From NCBI GenBank assembly GCA_024403415.1, contig JAKSRY010000014.1, positions 1 to 59,015 of the forward strand: DNA of 59,015 bases, given 5' to 3'. This document shows positions 1-9,210 of the stretch, in pieces (position 1 is the first letter of the stretch; every line of letters starts with the position of its first letter). A program made the position numbers and the translations under genes. Source of the DNA: Lachnospiraceae bacterium. Its GTDB lineage: Bacteria > Bacillota > Clostridia > Lachnospirales > Lachnospiraceae. The notes beneath the pieces were generated by a model. It saw only the letters and a list, made by a program, of their open reading frames with translations, searched no databases and was not told the DNA's origin.

Positions 1-425
1 GTACCTACCATGTAGTTATCAAATGTTGCATAGTAAGAAATAGCATCTGTGTTCATGATCAAACGGTCATAAGAAATAACCTTAACATCATTTTCCTTTG
101 CCTTAGCAAGAACTGTTCCAAGAGAATCACCATCGATTGAAGCGATAACAAGAACCTTACATCCTGTGTTGATCATGTTTTCAATCTGGCTAACCTGCTG
201 AGAAACATCGTTGTTTGCGAACTGAAGATCAACTGAATATCCAGCCTTCTCAAGTTCTGCCTTCATGTTTTCACCATCCTGGTTCCATCTCTGAAGATCC
301 TTAGTAGGCATTGCTACACCAACTTTTTCTCCGCCTGAAGCTGAGCTAGAATCTGAGCTACAACCAACGAGGGTAGTTGCAATCATAGCGATAGCTAAGA
401 GAGCTCCCAAAATCTTTTTCTTCAT
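1..425 (-). CDS. Sugar ABC transporter substrate-binding lipoprotein (C-terminus cut by window)
   Basis: The gene runs off the left edge; about 141 N-terminal residues are present. Reading back from ATG at 423-425, with a GGGAGG site about 10 bases upstream, the product begins with a lysine-rich, hydrophobic leader ending in a lipobox cysteine near residue 22, so it should be a membrane-anchored lipoprotein. The mature part has the periplasmic-binding fold of the ribose/xylose family: a DLQRWNQDG stretch near the sugar site and a later SYDRLI motif that is shared with the lipoprotein at 679-1728. This suggests a xylose- or multiple-sugar-binding protein of the XylF/ChvE type that feeds an ABC importer whose ATPase and permease would lie to the left of the window. 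The specific sugar cannot be told. Confidence 0.88.
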   Translation of the reverse strand, partial: MKKKILGALLAIAMIATTLVGCSSDSSSASGGEKVGVAMPTKDLQRWNQDGENMKAELEKAGYSVDLQFANNDVSQQVSQIENMINTGCKVLVIASIDGDSLGTVLAKAKENDVKVISYDRLIMNTDAISYYATFDNYMVG

Positions 426-582
426 TTGTTTTTCCTCCCAATTGATTTTTGGTTTTTACTTCAAGCCCAAATGAAAAGGCTTAAAGCTATAACATATTTG
501 TTACCTTTATCACTATAACATAATCTCATTAGTACATTTTTCGGTTATATCTTCACTTTTTAGTGAAAATAGCATTTAAAAT

Positions 583-622
583 AAAAAGAGGACTAGCATT
601 TTTTTGTGCTAGTCCTCTTTTT
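583..622. terminator. Bidirectional intrinsic terminator
   Basis: A perfect 16-bp inverted repeat (583-598 with 607-622) has an 8-base loop and A-rich/T-rich flanks on both sides, so it can form a terminator on either strand. On the minus strand it follows the stop of the 679-1728 gene by about 60 bases and closes the sensory operon. The remaining space (426-582) should hold the promoter of the left-edge lipoprotein gene. A small hairpin at 552-567 (TTCACT/AGTGAA) lies in that region; I could not define a convincing -35/-10 pair. Confidence 0.85.
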
Positions 623-678
623 ACAAAAAATCACAGAGTACCTAAGTACCTGTTTTATAAATATTCCTGATTTACTTC

Positions 679-1728
679 TTATCTTGGTACATTCAGATAT
701 ACATCCTCTTTCAAATGGAAACCACTATTGATAATCACATCATCCATGTTATCTTTGGTAACACAGACAGGTTCCAATCCAAGATATGATATATTGTACT
801 GCCCATTCTCCATCAATGATATTTCAAACTCATCAAGTGATTTTCCTTCCGCAAGAGCTACTGCACACTCAGCAGCCTTCTGCGCCAATTTATTAACAGG
901 CTTATAAACCGTCATAAGCTGAGTTCCTTCAACAATTCTTTGACAGGCTTCCAAATCTGCATCCTGTCCGGTCACCGGTTTTTCACCGGCCAGACGCATT
1001 TTCGACAATTCCGAAACAACAGCCGTAGCAATATTATCATTACCGCACATGATAGCATCAGCTTCTTCGACAATCTCCGGATGTTCTAGCACATAATCGG
1101 CTGCAAGTTCTGCCTTCCATCCGTCAGCATGAAATCTGTCGATGATTTCATTATTATTCTCTGCCATCACATTTTCAAAAGCTGTCTCAACAAGTGAAAC
1201 ATTATTATCTGTAGGTGACCCTCCGAGCATCAAAACTTTCTTGTCTTTAATCCCGTTCTTTACAAGATTTTCTCCCATCAGCTCCCCAACCTTTGAGTTA
1301 TCAAAAGTAATATATAAATCCACATCAGCATCGGTTATCAGTCGGTCATAAGCGATAACTTTAATTCCGGCGTTTTTAGCTCTCGCAACCACATCTCTTA
1401 AGCCTTCTGATTCAATACAAATTATTACAATGACATCTACATTTTTGTCTATAAAGTAATCAATCTGTCTGATTTGTTCTTCCAAAACACCATTAGCTGA
1501 CTGAAAGTTTACTTCTGCACCAAGTTCCTTTGCTACAGACATAAAGATATCTCTGTCCTTTGTCCATCTTTCGATTACAAAAGAATCAAAACACATGCCA
1601 ATTTGTATTTTATTTCCATTCACAACTGCACTGTTGCTTTCCTGCTTATCTTCAGTTTCAGAACAGGCTGTCATCGCAAGGCTCAATAACATCACTATTA
1701 CAAGAAACATTTTTTTGAAAGAATTCAT
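679..1728 (-). CDS. Sugar-binding lipoprotein of the sensory operon (XylF-like)
   Basis: A 349-residue protein with a lipoprotein signal (lipobox LAMTAC, Cys22) and one full type I periplasmic-binding domain. Visible features are FDSFVIERW near the start of the domain, a YDRLI motif near residue 132, a GGSPTDNN loop and a GQDAD segment typical of xylose/multiple-sugar-binding proteins. It is the last gene of the operon: its ATG directly follows the TAA of the response-regulator gene, so translation is probably coupled. Its place beside a YesM/LytS-type kinase rather than transporter genes suggests that it presents a sugar to the kinase. In Clostridium, an XylF-like protein (XylFII) acts this way with LytS. 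The sugar and the partner are inferred. It could instead serve the importer to the left. Confidence 0.85.
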   Translation of the reverse strand: MNSFKKMFLVIVMLLSLAMTACSETEDKQESNSAVVNGNKIQIGMCFDSFVIERWTKDRDIFMSVAKELGAEVNFQSANGVLEEQIRQIDYFIDKNVDVIVIICIESEGLRDVVARAKNAGIKVIAYDRLITDADVDLYITFDNSKVGELMGENLVKNGIKDKKVLMLGGSPTDNNVSLVETAFENVMAENNNEIIDRFHADGWKAELAADYVLEHPEIVEEADAIMCGNDNIATAVVSELSKMRLAGEKPVTGQDADLEACQRIVEGTQLMTVYKPVNKLAQKAAECAVALAEGKSLDEFEISLMENGQYNISYLGLEPVCVTKDNMDDVIINSGFHLKEDVYLNVPR

Positions 1729-3324
1729 TTATTGTCCTTTTCCTTCCTTATATTCTGTTGGAGAAACTCCGACATTTTTCTTAAAAGTTCTCGAAAAATA
1801 GTTCGGATCAGAATAACCTATCTCATTACAGATTTCCTTCATCGACAAAGTACCTTCAAGCAACAGCTCTTTTGCTCGATTAATTCGAAGATTAGTCAGA
1901 TAATCAATAAAATTCTCTCCTGTTTCTTCTTTGAATACCTTACTAAAATAATACGGAGAAATATTTACAATTCTGGATACATCATCTAACGAAATATTGC
2001 TTGTATAGTTTTTCTCAATATATTCTTTTGCAATGGTTATATCTTTATCCGATTTATCAAGATGTTCTATAATATCTCTGGTACTTTCTGATATCTTGGA
2101 AAGATACCATTCCTTAATTGAATCTACATCAGAAGCTGACATAACAGTCGGAAGATAATCTTTTCGTGAATCATAATGATAGGTTGTACCGCCCTCACGA
2201 TATACAGCTGTTTCTGCCCTTATAACAAACTCAAGTACTTTAAGTCTAAGACTCATAAGATCTTCCGAATCTCTTTCCACCATCCAGTCATAGAATCTTT
2301 CTGCATAATCCGTTGCCGCCGAAACATCTCCCCGGCCTACTGCATTAAAAAGATTATTCTCCAGATTCATAGGATAATCCTTATCGTACTCAACACTCAC
2401 CTGCAAATCATCTGCATGAGCAATTGATCCCGTAGACAGTCTTAAGGCTTTAAGTGAATCCTTGTATGAAGTATTCATATCATTAAGTGAGCACACAGGA
2501 CCAATACCCATTCTCAACATAACTCCATACTTATTTTTCATATTTTTAACAAGAGTTCTGCATTTTTCAATAAGCTGTATTCTCTCATTATATTCAAGTC
2601 TATCGTTCTGGGTTGGAACAAAAATAGCAATTTTATTAGCCATCGTACCGCCTACAATACTTTCGGCAAATGCACCTTTGATGTCGCTTCTTATTTCATT
2701 ATAATTTTTCTGAAGAACAACGCCTGTACCTATCGCATTGGTCAGATGTATTCCCTCCTGTTTTTCCCCTGATATAAGTACAGTCACAAAACCATAATCA
2801 TATGGTATATCAAGAAGATTCTTATAGTTCTCGAGATCCTGATACTGGTCACTGAGCAGAATATTATAAATCATTCCATTTTCAAGTATGGGAATAACTG
2901 TCTCCAGTTTTTCCCTTACCATAAGATCATTGCTTCGTTTTTCTTTGTCGATACTAACCTGAGACATGGCACGATTGATTGCTTCAATAACCTTTTTCCT
3001 GTCCATAGGTTTGGTTATATATTCTTTAACCCCAAGCTGCATTGCCTGCTGTGCATAATCAAATTTGTCATAGGCCGACATAACAATAAAAACCGTATTT
3101 TTGTTTTCGGCACGCATTTCCCTCATGGCATCAATTCCATTAATTCCCGGCATCTGTATATCCATGATGGCAATATCCGGTCGAAATGATTCTGCAAGTT
3201 CTATTGCACTTCTTCCGGTCTTTGCAGTCTGTAAAACACACTGGTCACCATATTCTTTTTCAATTATAAATTTAAGCGAATCAAGTACGATTCCTTCGTC
3301 ATCAGCAGCAAGAATCTTATACAT
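1729..3324 (-). CDS. AraC-family response regulator (YesN type)
   Basis: A response regulator of 531 residues. Residues 1-120 form a receiver domain with the acidic pair ADDE near the start, phospho-acceptor Asp55 in the IMDIQMPG motif, and a conserved Lys in the TKPM motif near residue 105. The middle (about 130-420) is the variable region common in YesN-like regulators. The last 100 residues hold two AraC-type helix-turn-helix motifs ending in GYSDPNYFSRTFKK. I chose ATG at 3324 because an AGAGGT site lies 6 bases upstream; a TTG three bases earlier is possible but too close. It is presumably phosphorylated by the adjacent kinase and should activate sugar-uptake or glycoside-degradation genes, perhaps those just left of the window. 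Confidence 0.95.
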   Translation of the reverse strand: MYKILAADDEGIVLDSLKFIIEKEYGDQCVLQTAKTGRSAIELAESFRPDIAIMDIQMPGINGIDAMREMRAENKNTVFIVMSAYDKFDYAQQAMQLGVKEYITKPMDRKKVIEAINRAMSQVSIDKEKRSNDLMVREKLETVIPILENGMIYNILLSDQYQDLENYKNLLDIPYDYGFVTVLISGEKQEGIHLTNAIGTGVVLQKNYNEIRSDIKGAFAESIVGGTMANKIAIFVPTQNDRLEYNERIQLIEKCRTLVKNMKNKYGVMLRMGIGPVCSLNDMNTSYKDSLKALRLSTGSIAHADDLQVSVEYDKDYPMNLENNLFNAVGRGDVSAATDYAERFYDWMVERDSEDLMSLRLKVLEFVIRAETAVYREGGTTYHYDSRKDYLPTVMSASDVDSIKEWYLSKISESTRDIIEHLDKSDKDITIAKEYIEKNYTSNISLDDVSRIVNISPYYFSKVFKEETGENFIDYLTNLRINRAKELLLEGTLSMKEICNEIGYSDPNYFSRTFKKNVGVSPTEYKEGKGQ

Positions 3325-3366
3325 CAAAATACCTCTACTTACTCATATTATTAAAAGCATACTCAA

Positions 3367-4851
3367 TCAATGGTTACTGCCCTTAAGAGGGAGATAAATA
3401 ATAAATTCTGTTCCTGTTCCCGGGCCTTCACTTACAATACTCATAACGTCATCATATTCGCAGAACAGTTTCAGTCGCGAAATAACATTTTTCATTCCGA
3501 TTCCGTTAAAGTTTTTATCAATATTGTCGTCCTTATATTCTCCTGTCAGCATTTTCTCTATCATTTCCGAAGTCATACCGACACCATTATCTCTTATACT
3601 TATGCATGCCACATCATCAATAGAATAGACTCTGAGACTAATCTTTCCTTCACCCATCATCTCTCTTATTCCATGATTAATACAATTTTCAACTATCGGT
3701 TGCAAAATCATACTTGGAATCTCTATATCCAAAAGACTTTCATCGACTTCTTTCTCGTAATGAATATCTCCTGAAAATCTTACATTCAGAATGTAAAGGT
3801 AGTTATCAATCAGTTCAAGTTCTTCGCCTATAGTTACTGTCTTCGAACCTCTCTTAACATTATACCTGAAGAACTCAGCCATAATCTGAACATACTCATA
3901 GGTCCTGTCAGCCCCCTCCATCATGGCAAGCTGGGCACCGGCGTTAAGTGTATTAAACAAAAAATGCGGATTGATCTGCGCCTGAAGATACTGTAGCTGA
4001 GCATCTTTAAGATTTGTTTCAATCATCAGCTCGCGTTCTCTTAGTTTCTTTTCAGTCTCTGCATTTTCCCTTATTTGTTCGACATATTCGCCAATGCTTC
4101 CGACCATCTGATTAAAGGTTCTTGTAACCACACCTATCTCATCTGTGTTTTCAGTTTCTTTTAACTCTATGTCAAAATTACCTTTTGCAACCTCATTAGC
4201 CTTATTCGTAAGATCTGTCAATGGATTGATAATGGCCTTAACAACTTTGGCTATAATCAGAAGATTACCCGCAATAACAAAAATCATTACTAACGCACTA
4301 ACATTTTCAAACAACCTGAACGCATCAAGAGATTCACTGTAAAGAACAGAATTTTCCTTAAGGCTTTCATTATTAAGACTGTATATCAAAGTCTGAAGGT
4401 AGCCATATAATCTTGTCGCCTTTTCGTACCTTTGACTATATTTATCTACATTTCTTCCACGCTTTGCATCTATAGTCTGACTTACTATGCCAAGGTACTG
4501 CTCAGACATTCTTTCAACATTTCGCTTCATTCTTGAATACGAAGAATCTGTAAGAGCTCCCTCCAGTTCTGCTATCTGCATAGAATATTTAGATTCGCTG
4601 CTATAGTATGCTTCTAGTGAGTCTGTAGTCTTTGAACTGAGATACTCGGTCATTTTATTTTGGACATCATCCAATGCCACAGACAACTCATTTAGTTTAT
4701 AGTTATCCTGATAAATAGAATCCAGCTGAATAACTATATCATTTACGCCGAGTAACATTGTTATGTTAACCAATAGGACGATAATATTCGTTACAAGACA
4801 GATAAGCAATATTTTTTTCCTGATTGAAAGGTTCTTAATCTTAGTTTTCAT
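3367..4851 (-). CDS. Sensor histidine kinase, LytS/YesM type
   Basis: A 494-residue membrane kinase. It has a membrane segment at about residues 12-35, an extracytoplasmic helical region of roughly 150 residues, a second membrane segment near 190-212, a HAMP linker, then the His_kinase (PF06580-type) motif QAQINPHFLFNT with His296, and an ATPase domain with ENCINHGI (N box) and DNGVGM (G1 box). The start at 4851 is supported by an AAGGTG site 9 bases upstream. The longer in-frame start at 4896 would overlap the previous gene by 56 bases. With the chosen start the overlap is 11 bases, which suggests coupling to the membrane-anchored binding protein. The small extracytoplasmic region contains no binding domain of its own, so sensing probably goes through the binding proteins in the operon. 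Confidence 0.95.
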   Translation of the reverse strand: MKTKIKNLSIRKKILLICLVTNIIVLLVNITMLLGVNDIVIQLDSIYQDNYKLNELSVALDDVQNKMTEYLSSKTTDSLEAYYSSESKYSMQIAELEGALTDSSYSRMKRNVERMSEQYLGIVSQTIDAKRGRNVDKYSQRYEKATRLYGYLQTLIYSLNNESLKENSVLYSESLDAFRLFENVSALVMIFVIAGNLLIIAKVVKAIINPLTDLTNKANEVAKGNFDIELKETENTDEIGVVTRTFNQMVGSIGEYVEQIRENAETEKKLRERELMIETNLKDAQLQYLQAQINPHFLFNTLNAGAQLAMMEGADRTYEYVQIMAEFFRYNVKRGSKTVTIGEELELIDNYLYILNVRFSGDIHYEKEVDESLLDIEIPSMILQPIVENCINHGIREMMGEGKISLRVYSIDDVACISIRDNGVGMTSEMIEKMLTGEYKDDNIDKNFNGIGMKNVISRLKLFCEYDDVMSIVSEGPGTGTEFIIYLPLKGSNH

Positions 4852-5923
4852 CCGACAAATCACCTTCCATATACTTTTTAATATTATTCTTATCAATCAG
4901 TGTAATATCTGCCGTGAAATACTGGCTGGTATATCCATGCTCTTTGTATTCGTTCAATGCTTCAATGCAAAAGGCTCCCATTTGTCTGGTATCAATTGTC
5001 ACAGTCGCATTAATAATATCTCTGTCCACAGCTTTGAGTATTATGTCCGAATCAAAATATCCAAGTATATCTACCTGTCCAACTTTGTTGTAGTCAACAA
5101 CAGCCTGATACATAGAAGTTGTATCTACTTCATTTGGACAGATAATAATATCCGGTAATTCGTTGTCAGCGTTAATCAGTATATTTCTAATTGAACTTTC
5201 AACAGAAAAAGAATTCGATGCATCTACCGGAACTGCGTTAATTACAATATTTTCACCATATTCCGATATTGCAATAGTATCCTGTATTCCCGAAATCATA
5301 ATGACCTGGCCGGAATCTGCTGAATCGTTATCAATTAAAATATCAACTTTAACAGTTTCACCCGGCGCGTTTTCAAGCCTTTTTGCAGCCAGCTCTATAA
5401 CCTTTCCACCGTAAGTTCTTCCAAGATTATAGCTACCCACACCTACGAATGAGCAACGCTTACTGTTAGTACAATCTGAAAACAACGTAACTACCTGAAT
5501 TCCTTCGTTAACAGCTTCTTTAATAATAGAATTAATCTCATCGCTATCATCTGCAGTCAAAATAATTCCATCAACTTTTGATGCAATAGCCAGTTCCATA
5601 AGTTCACTGATTGAATAGTTCTGAGACAGATTATCTCCAAAGAGTTCAACATAAATTCCATTTTCTTTAGCAGCTTCAAGCGCACCTTCATAAACCATTC
5701 TGTAAAAATCTGAATTTCTGTCACCTACTATCATGGCATAATAATATTGATAGTTCTCGTTTGAAGAAAGTGGCATGTTTTTAACGCCCTTTGCTTTAAT
5801 AAAAACTACAAGCAAGGCAGTGATTGCCAATAGTAAGAAAGTGCTTATTATTATTAATCCGGAATCTATTTTTTTCTTACCGCTTTTATTTACTTCTTTT
5901 TTACTTATATCTTTTTCAGACAT
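4841..5923 (-). CDS. Membrane-anchored periplasmic-binding-like sensor protein (RbsB-like)
   Basis: A 360-residue protein with a lysine-rich cytoplasmic tail, one uncleaved membrane segment (about residues 22-43) and no lipobox, followed by a type I periplasmic-binding domain (about 58-350) with motifs such as VGDRNSDFYRMVYEGA, DGIILTADD and VGVGSYNLG. The fold is that of ribose/galactose-binding proteins, but the permanent anchor is unlike a transport-type binding protein. An AGGA site precedes the ATG. The next gene encodes the kinase and overlaps it by 11 bases. I infer a signalling receptor that contacts the kinase outside the membrane. The ligand is unknown. Confidence 0.85.
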   Translation of the reverse strand: MSEKDISKKEVNKSGKKKIDSGLIIISTFLLLAITALLVVFIKAKGVKNMPLSSNENYQYYYAMIVGDRNSDFYRMVYEGALEAAKENGIYVELFGDNLSQNYSISELMELAIASKVDGIILTADDSDEINSIIKEAVNEGIQVVTLFSDCTNSKRCSFVGVGSYNLGRTYGGKVIELAAKRLENAPGETVKVDILIDNDSADSGQVIMISGIQDTIAISEYGENIVINAVPVDASNSFSVESSIRNILINADNELPDIIICPNEVDTTSMYQAVVDYNKVGQVDILGYFDSDIILKAVDRDIINATVTIDTRQMGAFCIEALNEYKEHGYTSQYFTADITLIDKNNIKKYMEGDLSDEN

Positions 5924-5936
5924 TAATCAGTTCCTA

Positions 5937-7250
5937 TTATTGCTTATCCATTACTATAATCGTATCGCTATGGTCTTCTAGCGTTCCCCAATAAAGAGTC
6001 GCCTGATTTCCTTCAAATACTATAGTAAAAGTCACTTCATTTCCCTCCAGCCCATGACCACCGTGGCCTATAGTTGTAAAGGATATTATATTTCCATTAA
6101 TCTGTACATCCTGTGTATCGACTTCATTAAATGTTCTTGCATTAGCCCACGAAAGATCAAGATTCACATCGTTACCATTCTGTGAATTAATTATAAGAAT
6201 ATACTCAGTAGTACTACCCCCTACGTATCTGCCGACAACATCTATAGCGCTTTCACTTCTTCCACTTTCTGACATGCTTTCTATTTCATCATCATTTGAA
6301 ATGCCATCACGATGATTAAATTCACTTTTAGGAACATAATACGAATGTCTTCTGGTAAAGCTGTCATAAGAGACTATTAGATGACCTGCATTGTCGTATT
6401 CATATTTGTAATCATATTCAATTCCACCATGTTCAGGGTCTTCATCATAAAGTCTGACTAACCATCCGTTTTCGTCATACTCGTATTTCCATTCCCAGGT
6501 TCTTCCAATATCTTCCTGTTTTATACTTCCATCTTCTTCAAACGTTCTGATAATCGTGTTGGTACGATTACCATTTTCATCATTAGTATATACCTGTTTC
6601 TGATTTATATAATTAAGGCCTTTGCTCTGCAATGATTCGCAGGTACATGCGCCATTTTCGTCGTATTCATAGTAATAAACAGAAGTCTTCTGACCACTTT
6701 TCCATAGTTGCCAAACAGTTTTATTGTTATTAGTGTCATACTCAGAGGTGTCTTTTATTTCCCCATGACCATCATAATGTATAGTAGGATTTCCGTTAGC
6801 GTCCCACAAATAACCCTCTAAATATTTTTTATCTGAAGGGATACCCTCACCCTCACTATAAATATTAAAATAATAGTTTTCTATATAAGGCTTTTCAAGA
6901 TTGTCTTCAGTATAAAAGCCCTCCCAGCTCTTATTCCAGTGGTCATCATAATCATAAAAAATTGAGACTCCATCCTTATCAGATACTTCCTTATAACATA
7001 TATAATCATCGGAAACCACATTTCCTATATAACTTGATTCTTCCATATTATCGTTTGAATCAACAGATAATCCTGCACCAAACGCTTCTCCCTCAGAGTC
7101 ATCCATGAACCCTGCTGCATTTTCAATATCCGCACCGGAATTTTGATTCCATTCATTTTTTCTGGAAATATCTTCCGAAGCGCTTTCACAAGCCACAGTC
7201 AAAAGCATTGTAAAACACACAATAAATGTGAATAAGATTTTCTTTTTCAT
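5937..7250 (-). CDS. Lipoprotein with YD/RHS-like repeats, first gene of the sensory operon
   Basis: A 437-residue lipoprotein (Cys21 after LLTVA). The middle (about residues 85-310) has aromatic, aspartate-rich units of the form YEYDENG, YTNDENGN, YEYDENGW and YEYDNAGH. These resemble the YD repeats of RHS proteins or the MORN-like toast-rack repeats and probably form a beta-rich stalk. The last 110 residues look like a separate small beta domain ending in a lipocalin-like stretch with HGGHGLEGNEVTFT. An AGAGG site sits 8 bases before the ATG. Only 13 bases separate it from the anchored binding protein, so it belongs to the same transcript. I do not recognise the family as a whole. It might bind wall or plant polysaccharide, but that is a guess. 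Confidence 0.75.
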   Translation of the reverse strand: MKKKILFTFIVCFTMLLTVACESASEDISRKNEWNQNSGADIENAAGFMDDSEGEAFGAGLSVDSNDNMEESSYIGNVVSDDYICYKEVSDKDGVSIFYDYDDHWNKSWEGFYTEDNLEKPYIENYYFNIYSEGEGIPSDKKYLEGYLWDANGNPTIHYDGHGEIKDTSEYDTNNNKTVWQLWKSGQKTSVYYYEYDENGACTCESLQSKGLNYINQKQVYTNDENGNRTNTIIRTFEEDGSIKQEDIGRTWEWKYEYDENGWLVRLYDEDPEHGGIEYDYKYEYDNAGHLIVSYDSFTRRHSYYVPKSEFNHRDGISNDDEIESMSESGRSESAIDVVGRYVGGSTTEYILIINSQNGNDVNLDLSWANARTFNEVDTQDVQINGNIISFTTIGHGGHGLEGNEVTFTIVFEGNQATLYWGTLEDHSDTIIVMDKQ

Positions 7251-7299
7251 AATATTAACCTCTGAATCTGTTCATTTTGTATATTTTAGCTTAAATAAC

Positions 7300-7333
7300 A
7301 AGCAGCAGTCACCAATTCCGGCAACTGCTGCTT
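7300..7333 (-). terminator. Terminator of the butyrate operon
   Basis: A 10-bp inverted repeat (7300-7309 with 7324-7333, AAGCAGCAGT/ACTGCTGCTT) lies 23 bases downstream of the etfA stop. It is followed on the minus strand by a moderately T-rich run. It separates etfA from the sensory operon that begins at 7250. Confidence 0.75.
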
Positions 7334-7355
7334 ATATTTATGCTAGATAAGCAAA

Positions 7356-8405
7356 TTACTTATTTGCAAGTTCTGCCTTAAGGCTCTCAGTAAGCTGAGG
7401 AACAATCTTGTTAAGATCTCCAACGATACCATAGTCAGCAACATCAAAGATAGGAGCATCAGCATCCTTATTGATAGCGATGATAACATCAGACTCTTCC
7501 ATACCAGCAACGTGCTGAATAGCACCTGAAATACCGATTGCGAAGTAAACCTGAGGACGAACTGTCTTACCTGTCTGACCTACCTGAAGATCCTTAGGCT
7601 TCCAGCCTGAATCTACAACGGCACGTGAACAAGCAACTGTTCCGCCAACAACCTTTGCAAGATCTTCAAGAAGCTTAAAGTTCTCAGGAGAACCAACTCC
7701 ACGACCACCAGATACAAGGATCTTAGCATCCATAATATCTTCAACGTCAGAAACTGCCTTAACAACTTCCTTAATTGTTACATATTTGTTGTTAGGTGTG
7801 AAACCAGGATTAAACTCAATGATTTCAGCTGTAGCACCTGCAACAGGAGCAATCTTCTGCATAACGCCCGGACGAACTGTAGCCATCTGAGGACGAGTGT
7901 TAGGACATGCGATAGTAGCAATTGTGTTTCCACCAAATGCAGGACGTGTCATAAGCAACTGATTGTGCTTCTGCTCACTTTCCTTACCAGGAATTGCCTG
8001 AAGAGGGAAATCACCAATTTCAAGAACTGTACAGTCAGCTGTAAGTCCTGTAGCTACTCTTGCAGATACTGTAGGGCCAAGGTCACGACCAATAGCTGTA
8101 GCACCAACAAGAACGATATCCGGCTTATATTCGTTAATTACTGAAGCCAAAGCGTGTGCATAAGGCTCAGTTCTGTATTCCTTAAGTTCAGGATCATCTA
8201 CAACGATAACTCTGTCTGCACCATACTCAGCTAAAGTAGATGTAAGATTCTTAACTTCAGAACCAATTAATACTGCTGTAACCTGAGTATCCAAAGGCTG
8301 TGCAAGTTCCTTCGCTTTGCCAAGAAGTTCAAGAGCGATTCCGCTAATCTCGTTATCTACCTGCTGAGCGAAGACAAATACTCCTTTATATTCTTCTAAA
8401 TTCAT
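7356..8405 (-). CDS. etfA: Electron transfer flavoprotein alpha subunit
   Basis: A 349-residue EtfA. The N-terminal Rossmann-like domain is followed by the FAD-binding C-terminal domain, recognisable from SGGRGVGSPENF, the SR-AVVDSGW stretch, QVGQTGKTVRPQVYFAIG, SGAIQH and AINKDADAPIF. It forms a heterodimer with EtfB and carries FAD. In butyrate-forming clostridia the Etf couples NADH oxidation to butyryl-CoA dehydrogenase and ferredoxin (flavin-based bifurcation). The neighbourhood of bcd makes this role very likely here, but it is inferred from context. Its ATG is one base after the etfB stop, and its AGGAGG site lies in the end of etfB. It is the last gene of the cluster. Confidence 0.97.
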   Translation of the reverse strand: MNLEEYKGVFVFAQQVDNEISGIALELLGKAKELAQPLDTQVTAVLIGSEVKNLTSTLAEYGADRVIVVDDPELKEYRTEPYAHALASVINEYKPDIVLVGATAIGRDLGPTVSARVATGLTADCTVLEIGDFPLQAIPGKESEQKHNQLLMTRPAFGGNTIATIACPNTRPQMATVRPGVMQKIAPVAGATAEIIEFNPGFTPNNKYVTIKEVVKAVSDVEDIMDAKILVSGGRGVGSPENFKLLEDLAKVVGGTVACSRAVVDSGWKPKDLQVGQTGKTVRPQVYFAIGISGAIQHVAGMEESDVIIAINKDADAPIFDVADYGIVGDLNKIVPQLTESLKAELANK

Positions 8406-8406
8406 C

Positions 8407-9204
8407 TTATAGTCCTCCTAAGTGCTTTTCTTTCATCTTTCCAACGATGTATGCAACTGCATCTTCAGGTGAATCAGGAGTAACCTTTTCTCCAGCACCC
8501 TTACGTACCTTATCTGATGCCTTAGCGATCTTTGTAGGAGAACCTGCAAGACCTAAATTGCAATCTTCAACGTCCTTAAGATCAGCTCTTCCCCAAGTTG
8601 TGATCTCTGCTGCACATGCATCAAAGATACCACCGGGAGTCATGTATCTTGGATCATTTAATTCAGCCAAAGCTGTTACAAGACAAGGCATCTTTGCTTC
8701 AAGAATATGATATCTGTCATCATACTGTCTCTGAACTACAACCTTATCTCCATCAATCTTAATATCCTGAGCATAAGAAATTACAGGAACTCCTAAATGT
8801 TCAGCAATCTGAGGTCCAACCTGAGCTGTATCTCCATCGATAGCCTGACGGCCTGTGATGATTAAATCATATTCAAGGTTTCTGATTGCACCGGCAATAG
8901 TTGTTGATGTAGCCCATGTATCAGCTCCACCAAGAACTCTGTCAGTTACAAGAATTCCCTTGTCAGCTCCCATAGCGATTGCTTCACGTAATACGTCAGC
9001 AGCCTTAGGAAGACCCATTGTTAATACTGTTACTTCTGCGCCATACTGATCCTTCAATCTTAAAGCTGCCTCAAGACCAGCCTTATCATCTGGATTCATG
9101 ATTGCAAGCATTGCGCCTCTATCAAGTGTTCCGTCCGCATTGAACTTTACACCGCCCTTTGTATCAGGAACCTGCTTTATACAAACGATGATTTTCACTT
9201 TCAT
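8407..9204 (-). CDS. etfB: Electron transfer flavoprotein beta subunit
   Basis: A 265-residue EtfB of normal length. It shows the N-terminal CIKQVPDT signature, the NPDDKAGLEAALRLKD helix, GADKGILVTDR, and the ITGRQAIDGDTAQVGPQ loop that in bifurcating Etf proteins surrounds the second flavin. The MTPGGIFDA stretch near residue 195 is also typical of Bcd-linked Etfs. It partners with EtfA to pass electrons from NADH to the acyl-CoA dehydrogenase. The gene lies 6 bases downstream of bcd and one base upstream of etfA, as expected for stoichiometric expression. Confidence 0.97.
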   Translation of the reverse strand: MKVKIIVCIKQVPDTKGGVKFNADGTLDRGAMLAIMNPDDKAGLEAALRLKDQYGAEVTVLTMGLPKAADVLREAIAMGADKGILVTDRVLGGADTWATSTTIAGAIRNLEYDLIITGRQAIDGDTAQVGPQIAEHLGVPVISYAQDIKIDGDKVVVQRQYDDRYHILEAKMPCLVTALAELNDPRYMTPGGIFDACAAEITTWGRADLKDVEDCNLGLAGSPTKIAKASDKVRKGAGEKVTPDSPEDAVAYIVGKMKEKHLGGL

Positions 9205-9210
9205 TTCCTC

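Noticed and set aside
4761-4771. Another member of the GGTTTACATAA motif family (TTATGTTAACC)
   Set aside because: It lies inside the kinase membrane segment codons and is explained by coding sequence.
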